From the NCBI GenBank assembly GCA_947090765.1, contig OX352322.1:1631501-1695500 (forward strand): DNA of 64,000 nt. Direction: 5' to 3'. This document shows positions 26,929-34,461 of the stretch, piece by piece. The notes below the pieces were generated by a model. That model was not told the DNA's origin, did no database searches, and was given only the letters and a program-made list of their open reading frames with translations. Every line of letters starts with the position of its first letter. Within the stretch, counting starts at the first letter, position 1. Origin of the DNA: Pseudomonas sp. MM223. GTDB taxonomy: Bacteria > Pseudomonadota > Gammaproteobacteria > Pseudomonadales > Pseudomonadaceae. Both the position numbers and the translations under genes were made by a program.

Positions 26929-28334
26929 GCGAACTGGTAATGGGCTACCCCGAGGCCGAGCACGGTGTGCTGGGGGCGATCATGCTGGCGTCTCTCGATG
27001 GCAATGCCGCGCTGGTGGACGACATCGTGAGCCAGATGAGCAGCGCCGATTTCCTCTACGACGACCACGCAGCCCTGTTCGATGTGATCCGTGACTGCCT
27101 GGATCGTGGGCTGCCGGTTGATGCGGTGACGGTCGGTGATGTTCAGCGGTCCCTTCCAAGCGGGCAGGGCACCCTGGCATTCGCAGCGGACCTATGCCGG
27201 AACGTGCCCTCGGTGGCCAACGCGATGGCGTACGCAAAGCAGGTCAAGCAGTGGGCGGTGATCCGCCAGGTGGTCGACATTGGCCATTCTGCGAAGGCTG
27301 CCGTAGCAAGCGGCCTGGTGCCGGACGAGATCATCGCGCAGGCCCAGCAGTCCATCGCTGACTTGCGTGACCTGCAGGGCTCGGGCAAGGCCGGGTACAA
27401 GCGCATGGCCGAGGTGTTGCCCAAGGTGTTCGATGGGATGCAGGAAGTGCTGGATGACCGCGCTCCACCGAAGCTCTCGACCGGCCTGGTCGACCTGGAC
27501 AAGCTGATCGGCTTCCTTCGCCCCAAGAGCATGGTGGTGATCGCCGGTCGCCCTGGCAGCGGCAAGACCATGCTGGGCCTTCAGATCGTCAACCACATCG
27601 CGATCCGTGGTGCTGGTGTGGGCCTGATCTTCAGCTTGGAGATGGACGAGAAGGAGTTGACCGTCCGCACCATCGCCTCTCAGGGCGGTATTGACCTGCG
27701 CCGGATGGAGGAGGTCAAGAGCCTGGATGAGGACGAATGGCAGCGCATTGGGACGGCCGGCAGCAAGATCGAGTCTGCTCAGCTGTACCTGAACGACACG
27801 CCCGGCTTGACCATGAGCGCTATCCGGTCAGATGCCAGGCGGCTTCAACGCGAACAGGGCCTCGACATCCTGATGATCGACTACCTGGGCCTGGTGGGCA
27901 CCGAAGGCAAGAACCAGAGCCGTACCGACGCTGTGGCCAAGATATCCATTGCCCTAAAGAACTTGGCCAAGGAACTGAGCGTTCCGGTGCTGGTGCTGGC
28001 GCAGCTCAACCGAAACCCGGCGAGCCGCCCCGGCAAGAAGCCACAAGCCAGCGACCTGCGCGACTCCGGCCAGATCGAACAGGACGCCGACGCAGTGATC
28101 CTGGTCCACCACGACCCAGAGTCGGAAGCGGGTGAGCAGGGCGTCACCGAGCTGATCCTCGACAAGGGGCGCCAGGCCCCGCAGGGCTCGTGCCTAGTCC
28201 AGCGCCAAGGGCAGTACGCCCGCTTCGTCAACTTCGCCGGCAACCGCCTCCCGCCTGACGACGAGGTCGAGATGGCCCGCGTCCTGAATTTCTCCAAACA
28301 CCGTAAGGGGAGCAAGCACCATGAAACTTTCTGA
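26925..28334 (+). CDS. DnaB-like replicative helicase
   Basis: 469 aa, normal DnaB size. N-terminal helical domain (PEAEHGVLGAIMLASLDGNA), RecA-like core with Walker A GRPGSGKTMLGLQ near 205 and Walker B DILMIDYLGLV near 315, and the QLNRNP motif. Unwinds the phage fork. Overlaps both neighbours. Confidence 0.94.
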   Translation: MSELVMGYPEAEHGVLGAIMLASLDGNAALVDDIVSQMSSADFLYDDHAALFDVIRDCLDRGLPVDAVTVGDVQRSLPSGQGTLAFAADLCRNVPSVANAMAYAKQVKQWAVIRQVVDIGHSAKAAVASGLVPDEIIAQAQQSIADLRDLQGSGKAGYKRMAEVLPKVFDGMQEVLDDRAPPKLSTGLVDLDKLIGFLRPKSMVVIAGRPGSGKTMLGLQIVNHIAIRGAGVGLIFSLEMDEKELTVRTIASQGGIDLRRMEEVKSLDEDEWQRIGTAGSKIESAQLYLNDTPGLTMSAIRSDARRLQREQGLDILMIDYLGLVGTEGKNQSRTDAVAKISIALKNLAKELSVPVLVLAQLNRNPASRPGKKPQASDLRDSGQIEQDADAVILVHHDPESEAGEQGVTELILDKGRQAPQGSCLVQRQGQYARFVNFAGNRLPPDDEVEMARVLNFSKHRKGSKHHETF

Positions 28335-28827
28335 TCTGTGGCCACGCGCTGGCGCTGGCAAACCTGCAACCCCGGTCGTTTCGATGACGGTGACCAAGCG
28401 TGCTGGTGCCGGGCAGCCTGTTGCCACTGGCAATACCCCGAAACCCGAAGGCGTGCATCAGCGTTTGGTCGGCCCACGCGAGCTGCCAGAGACGCTTGAG
28501 GCCTGTGAGGCCCTGCATGAGCAGCTGGTGGCTGACGCTATCCGCCTGGAGCTGTCGCTGGCGCAGGCCGTCGAGCGCGCCATCCAGGGCACGCCATACG
28601 ACCGAGCCTGGTACAACCGGGCGAAGGCCGCGCTCAAGCACTTGAACCATGACCGCACCCGGCTGCTGTACCGGTGCGGCCAACTGCGCAAGGAGGCCAA
28701 GGCGCACGCCCAGCAGCACATGGATCGGGTCATCCTCGACGTAATCAAGAAGTCGATGCCCGCCGACCAGTTCCTGGGCTTTGTTCGAATCGCAGAGGCT
28801 CGCATGGCCTCGGGGGTGACCCAATGA
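28321..28827 (+). CDS. Hypothetical phage protein, 168 aa
   Basis: Helical cytosolic protein; the second half (YDRAWYNRAKAALKHLNHDR) is conserved-looking and basic. No family recognised. Overlaps the helicase gene by 14 bp; probably a replication accessory protein by position. Confidence 0.62.
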   Translation: MKLSDLWPRAGAGKPATPVVSMTVTKRAGAGQPVATGNTPKPEGVHQRLVGPRELPETLEACEALHEQLVADAIRLELSLAQAVERAIQGTPYDRAWYNRAKAALKHLNHDRTRLLYRCGQLRKEAKAHAQQHMDRVILDVIKKSMPADQFLGFVRIAEARMASGVTQ

Positions 28828-29123
28828 GCAACGTAACTGCGGCATTGCTGCGCAAGAGCTTGCAAGAGCATGAGCGCAAGTTCCTGAAGATCGCAGGCGA
28901 GCATCTGGCCGAGGAGAAGGTTGGAGGTGCCGCTGCAATGGCGTGCTTGCTCGATATGGTCGCCAGCTGGCACGCCACCCGGGTCAATATTGAGTTCGGG
29001 GATTACTGCAAGCGCTGGGTGTCGGAAGGTAACGCCAAAAGCAAGCCGGCGGATCGTCTGCTTCGTAATCTGCTGGGTCTGGACGACAACCCACCACCTC
29101 GCCGCATCCGGAGGGCTGCATGA
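28824..29123 (+). CDS. Hypothetical phage protein, 99 aa
   Basis: MSNVTAALLRKSLQEHERKF...; helical, with a basic tail (NPPPRRIRRAA). ATGA overlap sets the start at 28824. No family recognised. Confidence 0.6.
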   Translation: MSNVTAALLRKSLQEHERKFLKIAGEHLAEEKVGGAAAMACLLDMVASWHATRVNIEFGDYCKRWVSEGNAKSKPADRLLRNLLGLDDNPPPRRIRRAA

Positions 29124-29668
29124 CGGTTTATCGTGACGCTGAACACGGCGTAGTCAGGGCCATGACCCTAGACGCCATATCGCTGCACAAGGGCCAGGCC
29201 TGGCAGGGCAAGTATCAGCCTCCAGGCTCGCAGCCAGGAAAGGGAGAAAACCCGTGCCCGCTGGATCGATTTGACCAACTAACCCAGGACGCGATGACCC
29301 GCTCGCTGCTGCACAGGGTACTTTCGCCGCTGCATTGGAACATGCTCGAGGCCTTTTACAAGGTCGACAGCAGCAAGTCGTTGCAGCAGGAAAGGGCGCT
29401 CGCCATCCAGTATGTGGCCAGGGCTGCACCGGGCAAGGCACATTGGCTGTTCCGGCAAAAGTGCGTCACAGCCTGGGCTGTCACCAACTTACCCGACGGA
29501 TTCATGCTGCTGCACACCTGGGACAATCTCGACTCGCCCACGCCGGAGAAAACGCTTTACCGGTGGAGGTCAGATATTCGGCGATGGCTCAAGCAGGAGT
29601 TAGACAAAGCGTTCGTTTCGGCGGCAGTCATCCTTGACGAGGCGGGCCTTATTGCAGAAGCAGCTTGA
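29120..29668 (+). CDS. Candidate late regulator (Q-like position), 182 aa
   Basis: Last gene of the early operon, just before a chain of terminators and the late genes, which is where lambdoid antiterminator Q lies. The sequence (LLHRVLSPLHWNMLEAFYKV, then a Trp-rich basic C-terminus) is not one I can assign to a Q family. The role is inferred from position alone. Confidence 0.5.
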   Translation: MTVYRDAEHGVVRAMTLDAISLHKGQAWQGKYQPPGSQPGKGENPCPLDRFDQLTQDAMTRSLLHRVLSPLHWNMLEAFYKVDSSKSLQQERALAIQYVARAAPGKAHWLFRQKCVTAWAVTNLPDGFMLLHTWDNLDSPTPEKTLYRWRSDIRRWLKQELDKAFVSAAVILDEAGLIAEAA

Positions 29669-29737
29669 CGCGGTGAGAAAATGAGAATCTAATTCACCAC
29701 ATTGCGGTTTTGCGTCTTGAGAATGCGAACCCTAAGA

Positions 29738-29767
29738 AGCCCTGGCCATCACAGCCGGGGCTTTTGC
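29738..29767 (+). terminator. Terminator 1 of the early/late junction
   Basis: AGCCCTGGC-CATCACA-GCCGGGGCT followed by TTTGCG. It lies in a gene-free stretch (29669-30070) that otherwise shows AT-rich promoter-like DNA (about 29870-29990) and no other gene. Confidence 0.65.
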
Positions 29768-30070
29768 GTTATAGCCCCTTGAGTCTGACAGGCAGCGTAA
29801 AAATCCATCCATGCCGGATAAACACCTGTTTTATGGTGCGCCCGCCCGGGTCGGGTTGACTCGATTGTTACAGGTTTGAATAAGAAGATTTCTAGTCTTT
29901 TGCATTTATCAAAAATCCCATAGGCCTAAACTAGGCACAGCTTCCTAAAAAGCTGCGACGCACTAGAAATACAGGGTCTAAGCAAACCACCCTACCGTGC
30001 CTCGTAAAGCCTTCGGCCTATTTATCTCCGACTGAAGACGTTAATCGTTTGCATCGTTGGAACATGGAAA

Positions 30071-30319
30071 ATGAAACTGTTCAAAGCATTGATTGCTGCT
30101 TCGTTTGTAATGATGGGTAGCCAGGTGGCGCTTGCAGATGAGCCTGTTGTTGAGCATTACACCTATAGCTCGCATCCAGACATCGCCAAGGTAGTTCGCC
30201 AAGATCCGATTCCAGATGTGTGCGGTGTGGTTCCTGTCCAGATGACCTACATCGACCATCAGGGGCAGCAACACACCATGGAGTACAGTGTTATGGGTAA
30301 CGGTTGCCACGATAACTAG
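30071..30319 (+). CDS. DUF2790 periplasmic protein (moron)
   Basis: 82 aa with a signal peptide (MKLFKALIAASFVMMGSQVALA). The mature part YSSHPDIAKVVRQDPIPDVC then VVPVQMTYIDHQG matches DUF2790, a Pseudomonas-specific small periplasmic family of unknown function. Terminators lie on both sides, and it has no place in phage assembly, so it is probably expressed in the lysogen. Confidence 0.82.
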   Translation: MKLFKALIAASFVMMGSQVALADEPVVEHYTYSSHPDIAKVVRQDPIPDVCGVVPVQMTYIDHQGQQHTMEYSVMGNGCHDN

Positions 30320-30412
30320 ATTTTAATTCCAGCCAAAGACAGGCGATCAGGGCCCTTAATCCAGCAAACCCGAAAGTTAACTCCAGAGTGTTTTCCATCC
30401 TAAACTCATTCT

Positions 30413-30439
30413 AAGCCTCGGCATTCGCCGGGGCTTTTT
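30413..30439 (+). terminator. Terminator 2 of the early/late junction
   Basis: AGCCTCGGC-ATTC-GCCGGGGCT followed by TTTTTCG. The surrounding gene-free stretch (30320-30641) has no other supported feature. Confidence 0.8.
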
Positions 30440-30599
30440 CGTTTATGCGGATGACGCGCCCAGGCAGCTGGGCTAAGTCGGTAGTGGCGTTCAGTCAAAC
30501 CCGTGCGGTCACTGATGGACAACGCGATGAGAGCCTGGGGTACGTGACCCAGCGATCCAGACCAGCAAGCCGGGATGCACGGCCCTCCGCACCCATTCC

Positions 30600-30627
30600 A
30601 AGCCTCGCACCAGCTGGGGCTTTTTCG
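30600..30627 (+). terminator. Terminator 3 of the early/late junction (weaker)
   Basis: AAGCCTCGCACCAGCTGGGG followed by CTTTTTCG. The stem is less perfect, but layout and T-run match terminators 1 and 2. Confidence 0.5.
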
Positions 30628-30641
30628 TATCTGGAGGATGC

Positions 30642-30950
30642 ATGGAAAAGCTAAAGCTCGACGTTGAGGTTGAGGGCGCCGCTGACTTCCTGCGCCCTCT
30701 GGCTGAAACGCTCAGGTCACTTGAACATTTTCCCGAGCTGCCGCTGCAGGTCCTTCGTGACCTTGTCGCCCACAGCCTTCATGAGCTTCCCGTAAGTCTC
30801 GACAGCACCGCATTTGCCGCAGGTGACCTTCGAGTTGTCGTTCGGCCTAGCCGGAACCTCGAACTTGTCACTGCCGCACTTGGCGCACTTGAGGGTTACC
30901 TTCATCGTTTTTCGCTCCGTGAAACGTCTTGTGTGGAAACTCGACGATAG
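30642..30950 (+). CDS. Doubtful ORF, antisense to zinc-ribbon gene
   Basis: A ribosome site (TGGAGG) precedes ATG 30642 and the first 26 residues (MEKLKLDVEVEGAADFLRPL) look protein-like. From 30717 on the frame is simply the complement of the zinc-ribbon gene. It may be the remaining 5' end of a gene cut by insertion of that gene. Confidence 0.3.
   Translation: MEKLKLDVEVEGAADFLRPLAETLRSLEHFPELPLQVLRDLVAHSLHELPVSLDSTAFAAGDLRVVVRPSRNLELVTAALGALEGYLHRFSLRETSCVETRR
30717..30905 (-). CDS. Zinc-ribbon protein (moron)
   Basis: 62 aa: MKVTLKCAKCGSDKFEVPAR then VTCGKCGAVETYGKLM, two CxxC knuckles forming a zinc ribbon, then a basic helix. Resembles the small ECs_2282-type zinc-binding proteins of prophages. 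Start 30905 with GGAG upstream. Opposite in direction to the late genes, as for a lysogen-expressed gene. Confidence 0.75.
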   Translation of the reverse strand: MKVTLKCAKCGSDKFEVPARPNDNSKVTCGKCGAVETYGKLMKAVGDKVTKDLQRQLGKMFK

Positions 30951-31022
30951 CACGGGGCCATCTTTTCACATATCCAAGGGCTCGCCAGTTCGACGGGTCA
31001 TTTTGTTTCTGGAGCACCACCT

Positions 31023-31097
31023 ATGGCCGAGCCAAGTACCGGCGCCCTCGCAGTGACCGGCGTACTGGCCAGCGTCGGCCTGGGTGCCCCGGCATAG
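31023..31097 (+). pseudogene. Possible holin gene remnant, 24 codons
   Basis: TGGAG ribosome site, then MAEPSTGALAVTGVLASVGL GAPA and a TAG. The start looks like the N-terminus of phage holins (short polar head, then hydrophobic helix). The stop codon directly abuts the stop codon of the convergent gene at 31098, as if a cassette replaced the rest of the gene. Weak, because only 24 residues are left. Confidence 0.35.
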
Positions 31098-31325
31098 CTA
31101 ATCATCCCCCTCAATGCGTACATCCGAGATACCCAAATCTGCGACCGCAATGCGGAGATCATCATTTGATAAGCGGCACGGCGCGCGCGCCTCAGACAAG
31201 GGGTCAGCGGGGGCATGCAGACGGAGGAGAGCGGTCAGCACATTGTCTTCGTTCGGCGTGCTAGACCAATCGCATATCCAGAATCTGGTATGGCCTTTGA
31301 GGTTGTAGTCGATGCGGTATTTCAT
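31098..31325 (-). CDS. Hypothetical moron protein, 75 aa
   Basis: MKYRIDYNLKGHTRFWICDW..., beta-rich start and helical end. ATG 31325 overlaps the stop of the upstream partner (ATGA), so the two form a leftward pair. No family recognised. Lower GC than the late genes. Confidence 0.6.
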   Translation of the reverse strand: MKYRIDYNLKGHTRFWICDWSSTPNEDNVLTALLRLHAPADPLSEARAPCRLSNDDLRIAVADLGISDVRIEGDD

Positions 31326-31555
31326 AGGTTGCCGGACCTCCGCCATTGGACGTCAGTTATGCCGAAGCGCTCAGCAGCAGGCCGAGAGACTTTTCTGATA
31401 TCCGAAGCAGTGAACTTAGGGATGACTCCAACGCCGGCTTCGCAGGCAGCCCAGTGCCAGGCCTCAGCGTTATCCATCCTCTCGGCGCGGACGATGAATT
31501 CGCGAGCTTCTCCATGGAGGTGATAAGCGACCACATAGATGTTACTGACGGGCAT
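31322..31555 (-). CDS. Hypothetical moron protein, 77 aa (DUF6555-like?)
   Basis: IYVVAYHLHGEAREFIVRAE then MDNAEAWHWAACEAGVGVIP. This resembles a small Pseudomonas family that I recall as DUF6555, but I am not certain. First gene of a two-gene leftward pair inside the rightward late region. The gap 31556-31676 holds no gene. Confidence 0.6.
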   Translation of the reverse strand: MPVSNIYVVAYHLHGEAREFIVRAERMDNAEAWHWAACEAGVGVIPKFTASDIRKVSRPAAERFGITDVQWRRSGNL

Positions 31556-31676
31556 TTACTAGTTCCTTCTAGCGAAGCCAGATCGGCCAACATTCCTTTT
31601 AACCCCTAGGGATTCCGGGGGCAAGCATCCGGCCGGTTTAACGCCGGAGCACAATTCTCACGTACGGAGCAAGCAA

Positions 31677-32048
31677 ATGGACCCGACCGACCTGGGCCCA
31701 GGCACAGCCACCTGGCTGGGCGGTAGTGGCATCGTTGTCACGGGCGCATTGCTATGGGTGCGCCGCTTCCTGTCCAAGGACGCTGCTGATCGCGCTATGG
31801 ACAATGCCGATATCGGCACTGTCCGCCGGCTTAATGAACTGCTCGATTCCGAGCGAGAGGCCCGAAAGCTGGCCGAGGCCCGCGCCGATCAGTTCGCCAA
31901 GGAGCGCAACGAGTTGGCAGCAGCAGTTGGACGGATGGAAGGAAAGATCGAAGCGCTCACGTGTCAGGTGGGCCAGCTCACTGAGAAGGTGACCACGCAG
32001 AGCGCAGAGATTTCCCGGCTGCGTGCACAGCTTGGAGGTACAGCCTGA
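31677..32048 (+). CDS. One-TM coiled-coil protein (possible holin-like)
   Basis: 123 aa: a hydrophobic segment near residues 11-28 (TWLGGSGIVVTGALLWVRRF) followed by a long coiled coil (LDSEREARKLAEARADQFAK). Located with the next gene before the packaging genes. A lysis role is possible, because no intact holin is otherwise seen, but this is not shown by sequence. Confidence 0.6.
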   Translation: MDPTDLGPGTATWLGGSGIVVTGALLWVRRFLSKDAADRAMDNADIGTVRRLNELLDSEREARKLAEARADQFAKERNELAAAVGRMEGKIEALTCQVGQLTEKVTTQSAEISRLRAQLGGTA

Positions 32049-32365
32049 TGGACAAATGCGCTTTGGAATTCATCGCTCGACGCTGGTGGCGACGGGCAGA
32101 GGTGTGGGTCATCGCTGTGGTGCTCATTGCAGGCGGTGCAGTTCTGGGTTGGCAGTCTGCTTATTGGTCGATGGCCAGCACTCAGTCGCACCAGGTCGAC
32201 GAGATCCGGAAGGCCTACGACGCCGCAATGGCTGAACGTGACAAGCGTCTGGACGAGCTGACCAGAAAGGCCGAGAGCGCCGCGACCAAGGCGTCGAAGG
32301 CAGCCACTACTGCGACCCAGGCAGCCGACAAGGCTGATGAGGCGCTGAACCGGGTATCGCAGTAG
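32048..32365 (+). CDS. One-TM coiled-coil protein, 105 aa
   Basis: Membrane segment near residues 19-36 (VWVIAVVLIAGGAVLGW), then an Ala/Lys coiled coil (KAESAATKASKAATTATQAA). TGATG overlap with the previous gene suggests that they work as a pair at the membrane. Function unknown. Confidence 0.6.
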   Translation: MDKCALEFIARRWWRRAEVWVIAVVLIAGGAVLGWQSAYWSMASTQSHQVDEIRKAYDAAMAERDKRLDELTRKAESAATKASKAATTATQAADKADEALNRVSQ

Positions 32366-32366
32366 C

Positions 32367-32403
32367 CGCGCCACAAATCAGACATGCGCCGTTTCGTGGC
32401 GCG
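32367..32403. repeat. 37-bp dyad element, copy 3
   Basis: CGCGCCAC (32367-32374), 21-nt loop starting AAA, GTGGCGCG (32396-32403), two bases after the stop of the preceding gene. Confidence 0.75.
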
Positions 32404-32430
32404 AGCACGCTGATCATGCGTTCCGCCAGA

Positions 32431-32661
32431 TTAGTGAAGCACTCGACCGAAGACCGGTTGAAGCTGATCCCTTTCGTGGATGACTCCGCGCGCTGCTTTG
32501 GTAATTACATCTTGCTGAAGCTGATTAACCTGCATGGTGAGGACACGAACGGCAGTTTGATAAACAACTGATCCGGACGCCACGGGATGCTCCTCCAGTA
32601 GGCCTTCAAGCTTCTCGGTTAACAAAACGCACCTGTCTATAAGCTCTTCGATTTCTTTCAT
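32431..32661 (-). CDS. Hypothetical helical protein, 76 aa
   Basis: MKEIEELIDRCVLLTEKLEG..., helical throughout. GGAG 8 bp before ATG 32661 supports the start. Opposite in direction to the late genes, so again probably a moron. No family recognised. Confidence 0.5.
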   Translation of the reverse strand: MKEIEELIDRCVLLTEKLEGLLEEHPVASGSVVYQTAVRVLTMQVNQLQQDVITKAARGVIHERDQLQPVFGRVLH

Positions 32662-32763
32662 CACGGTTTCTCCAGATCTTTCCGCTACGACCATCCGGGC
32701 GGAAGGTCGTTCCGACGACCCCGCGGATGCGCCGATTTCATTGCGCGAGAGAGCTTATCGAAC

Positions 32764-32988
32764 ATGGCCAAGCAACCCTATACACCATGCAGGCTGTATG
32801 TCGACGGTGCCGACGGCATTGCAGTCAGTGATTTCATAACCACTGCTGCCGGATCTGCCTATTTGGTGCAGACGCTGCGTGTGAGCCGCACCCGGCCAGA
32901 GCGAAAGTACATGGGCTGCTTGCGCTGGCCCATCGCCGAGATACCCGCCGATGCGCGGTGCTACCAGCTGACCTGGTACAGGAGGTGA
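32764..32988 (+). CDS. Hypothetical phage protein, 74 aa
   Basis: Compact, beta-rich (CRLYVDGADGIAVSDFITTA). No family recognised. Followed by AGGAGG and a 54-codon gene. Confidence 0.55.
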   Translation: MAKQPYTPCRLYVDGADGIAVSDFITTAAGSAYLVQTLRVSRTRPERKYMGCLRWPIAEIPADARCYQLTWYRR

Positions 32989-32991
32989 GCA

Positions 32992-33156
32992 ATGGCCTGT
33001 AGTGGATGCGCCGCCCGGCGCGAATGGATCAACAAGTGGATGAAGGTGGCATATGAACGATCAAAGCAAATCGTTGGCGGTGGCGACCATCGTTCCAGCA
33101 CCAAACACCAATCCGAACAGCCCGCACCTCGCGAGGGGGACCAAGGTCCTGCTTAG
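32992..33156 (+). CDS. Small CxxC phage protein, 54 aa
   Basis: MACSGCAARREWINKWMKVA..., with a near-perfect ribosome site AGGAGGTGAGCA before ATG 32992. This type of short Cys-motif protein is frequent before packaging genes of Pseudomonas phages. Its last 104 bases overlap the next gene in another frame. Confidence 0.55.
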   Translation: MACSGCAARREWINKWMKVAYERSKQIVGGGDHRSSTKHQSEQPAPREGDQGPA

Positions 33157-33346
33157 TGATGGAAGTGAGCTGGAGGGCGTGTTGAGCATTGAGCTCAAGG
33201 TTTCGGTGGACAATCCGGTGTGGCATGCGGTGATCACCGTGCTACCTCGAGAGATTCCCGTTGTGACGGTGGATGCCCAGGTGGATCAGATCGAGGTCAC
33301 CAGCCTCATGAGCGACTCGCGGCAGTGTCGGCAGGCAGAGCAATGA
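33053..33346 (+). CDS. Hypothetical phage protein, 97 aa
   Basis: Beta-rich protein (GTKVLLSDGSELEGVLSIEL then NPVWHAVITVLPREIPVVTV). AAGGTGG precedes the ATG closely. No family recognised. Coupled by ATGA to the next gene. Confidence 0.6.
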   Translation: MNDQSKSLAVATIVPAPNTNPNSPHLARGTKVLLSDGSELEGVLSIELKVSVDNPVWHAVITVLPREIPVVTVDAQVDQIEVTSLMSDSRQCRQAEQ

Positions 33347-33531
33347 GCCTGGCTGTTGAAGAGCGAATGGATCAGCTCCTCGCTGAGCTGCAGAAGCAGA
33401 CGGGCCTGCTTGAGCAGATAGCAGCGCAGAACCTGGCACTGATCGAAGCGCTGGCTGACGATGATGATGTAGATCCTGACGCCGTGGCATCCACCTACCT
33501 GGATGGCACGCCCGTTCACGGTTGCCGCTGA
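33343..33531 (+). CDS. Hypothetical coiled-coil protein, 62 aa
   Basis: VEERMDQLLAELQKQTGLLE then QIAAQNLALIEAL is a clear heptad pattern, followed by an acidic tail (DDDDVDPDA). ATG 33343 by ATGA overlap. Position just before HNH suggests a packaging or head accessory protein. Confidence 0.6.
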   Translation: MSLAVEERMDQLLAELQKQTGLLEQIAAQNLALIEALADDDDVDPDAVASTYLDGTPVHGCR

Positions 33532-33869
33532 TGGCCAGGCTCACGTCCCTCAAGCCACCGATGCAGGCGCAGCCATCAAGGCTGGCGACGGTCAACCCGG
33601 AGTCATGGCGGACGGCCAAGGGGACATCTGCCCAGCGCGGCTATGGGTACAAGTGGCAAGTGGCACGGGCCGGCTGGCTCGTGGCTCACCCGCTTTGCGT
33701 GTACTGCCAGCGTGAGGGGCGGGTGACCGCAGGTACTGTCGTCGACCACATCGTCCCGCACAGGGGCGACATGAAGCTGTTCTGGAGCCGAAGCAACTGG
33801 CAGACCCTGTGCCGGCATTGTCACGATGTGGTGAAGGCAGCCGAGGAGGCCGCCGGCCAGATCGGTTGA
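33531..33869 (+). CDS. HNH endonuclease of the packaging module
   Basis: 112 aa; C-x2-C / H-x-x-P / C-x2-C-H pattern: LCVYCQREGRVTAGTVVDHI then NWQTLCRHCHD. HNH proteins next to terminase in HK97-type phages assist cos cleavage. Overlaps the previous stop (TGATG). The 118 bp after it contain a TCCCC/GGGGA dyad (33881-33898) and could hold cos, which I cannot place exactly. Confidence 0.85.
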   Translation: MARLTSLKPPMQAQPSRLATVNPESWRTAKGTSAQRGYGYKWQVARAGWLVAHPLCVYCQREGRVTAGTVVDHIVPHRGDMKLFWSRSNWQTLCRHCHDVVKAAEEAAGQIG

Positions 33870-33987
33870 TGCACCTCACTTCCCCGATTCTAAGGGGAGG
33901 GGTGGGTGGAGAGTTCATGGCTTTTCGCTTCCAGACCACCTGCCCCCGCACGCGTGAAATTTTTCCCTGTTTCAGAGGTTTTTGTTA

Positions 33988-34461
33988 ATGGCGTTAACAT
34001 CGAAAAAGCGCCGTTTTGTCGAGTCCAAGGCTGCTGGTGCCTCGAATCGCGAAGCGGCGGAAGCCGCAGGTTACGCGGCGGGCAGCGCTTCGGCGGCAGG
34101 TTCTCGGCTCGCCAAAGACCCTGACGTTGTTGCCGCTCTGGAAAAGTTAAAGGCGCCCCGAAATGTTAAGCCGGCGCCAGAGCGCGAGGCCGCCGAGTAC
34201 GGCCCGCCGGGTGACGAGTCGGGCGACCTGGTCGACCTGCCCAACACCGACGATCCGCTCGTTTGGTTACTGGCGCTGATGAACGATCCCCAGGCCAAGA
34301 TCTTTGATCGGCGCAACGCCGCCCAGTCGGCGCTCCCGTACTTTCACGGCAAGAAGTCCGGCATGGGCAAAAAGGAACAGAAGCTCGAAGAAGCGGCGAA
34401 GGTGGGGGCCAGCGGCAACCGCTTCGGGCTGCGCGAACGCCACTTGAAGGCCGTCAAATGA
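33988..34461 (+). CDS. Terminase small subunit
   Basis: 157 aa. N-terminal HTH (KRRFVESKAAGASNREAAEA then AGYAAGSASAAGSRL) that recognises the packaging site, followed by a variable C-terminus. AGAGG before ATG 33988. Coupled to the large subunit (ATGA). Confidence 0.85.
   Translation: MALTSKKRRFVESKAAGASNREAAEAAGYAAGSASAAGSRLAKDPDVVAALEKLKAPRNVKPAPEREAAEYGPPGDESGDLVDLPNTDDPLVWLLALMNDPQAKIFDRRNAAQSALPYFHGKKSGMGKKEQKLEEAAKVGASGNRFGLRERHLKAVK

Noticed and set aside
29669..30070. tRNA or structured RNA gene in the gap
   Set aside because: Apart from the terminator, I found no cloverleaf or conserved riboswitch pattern.
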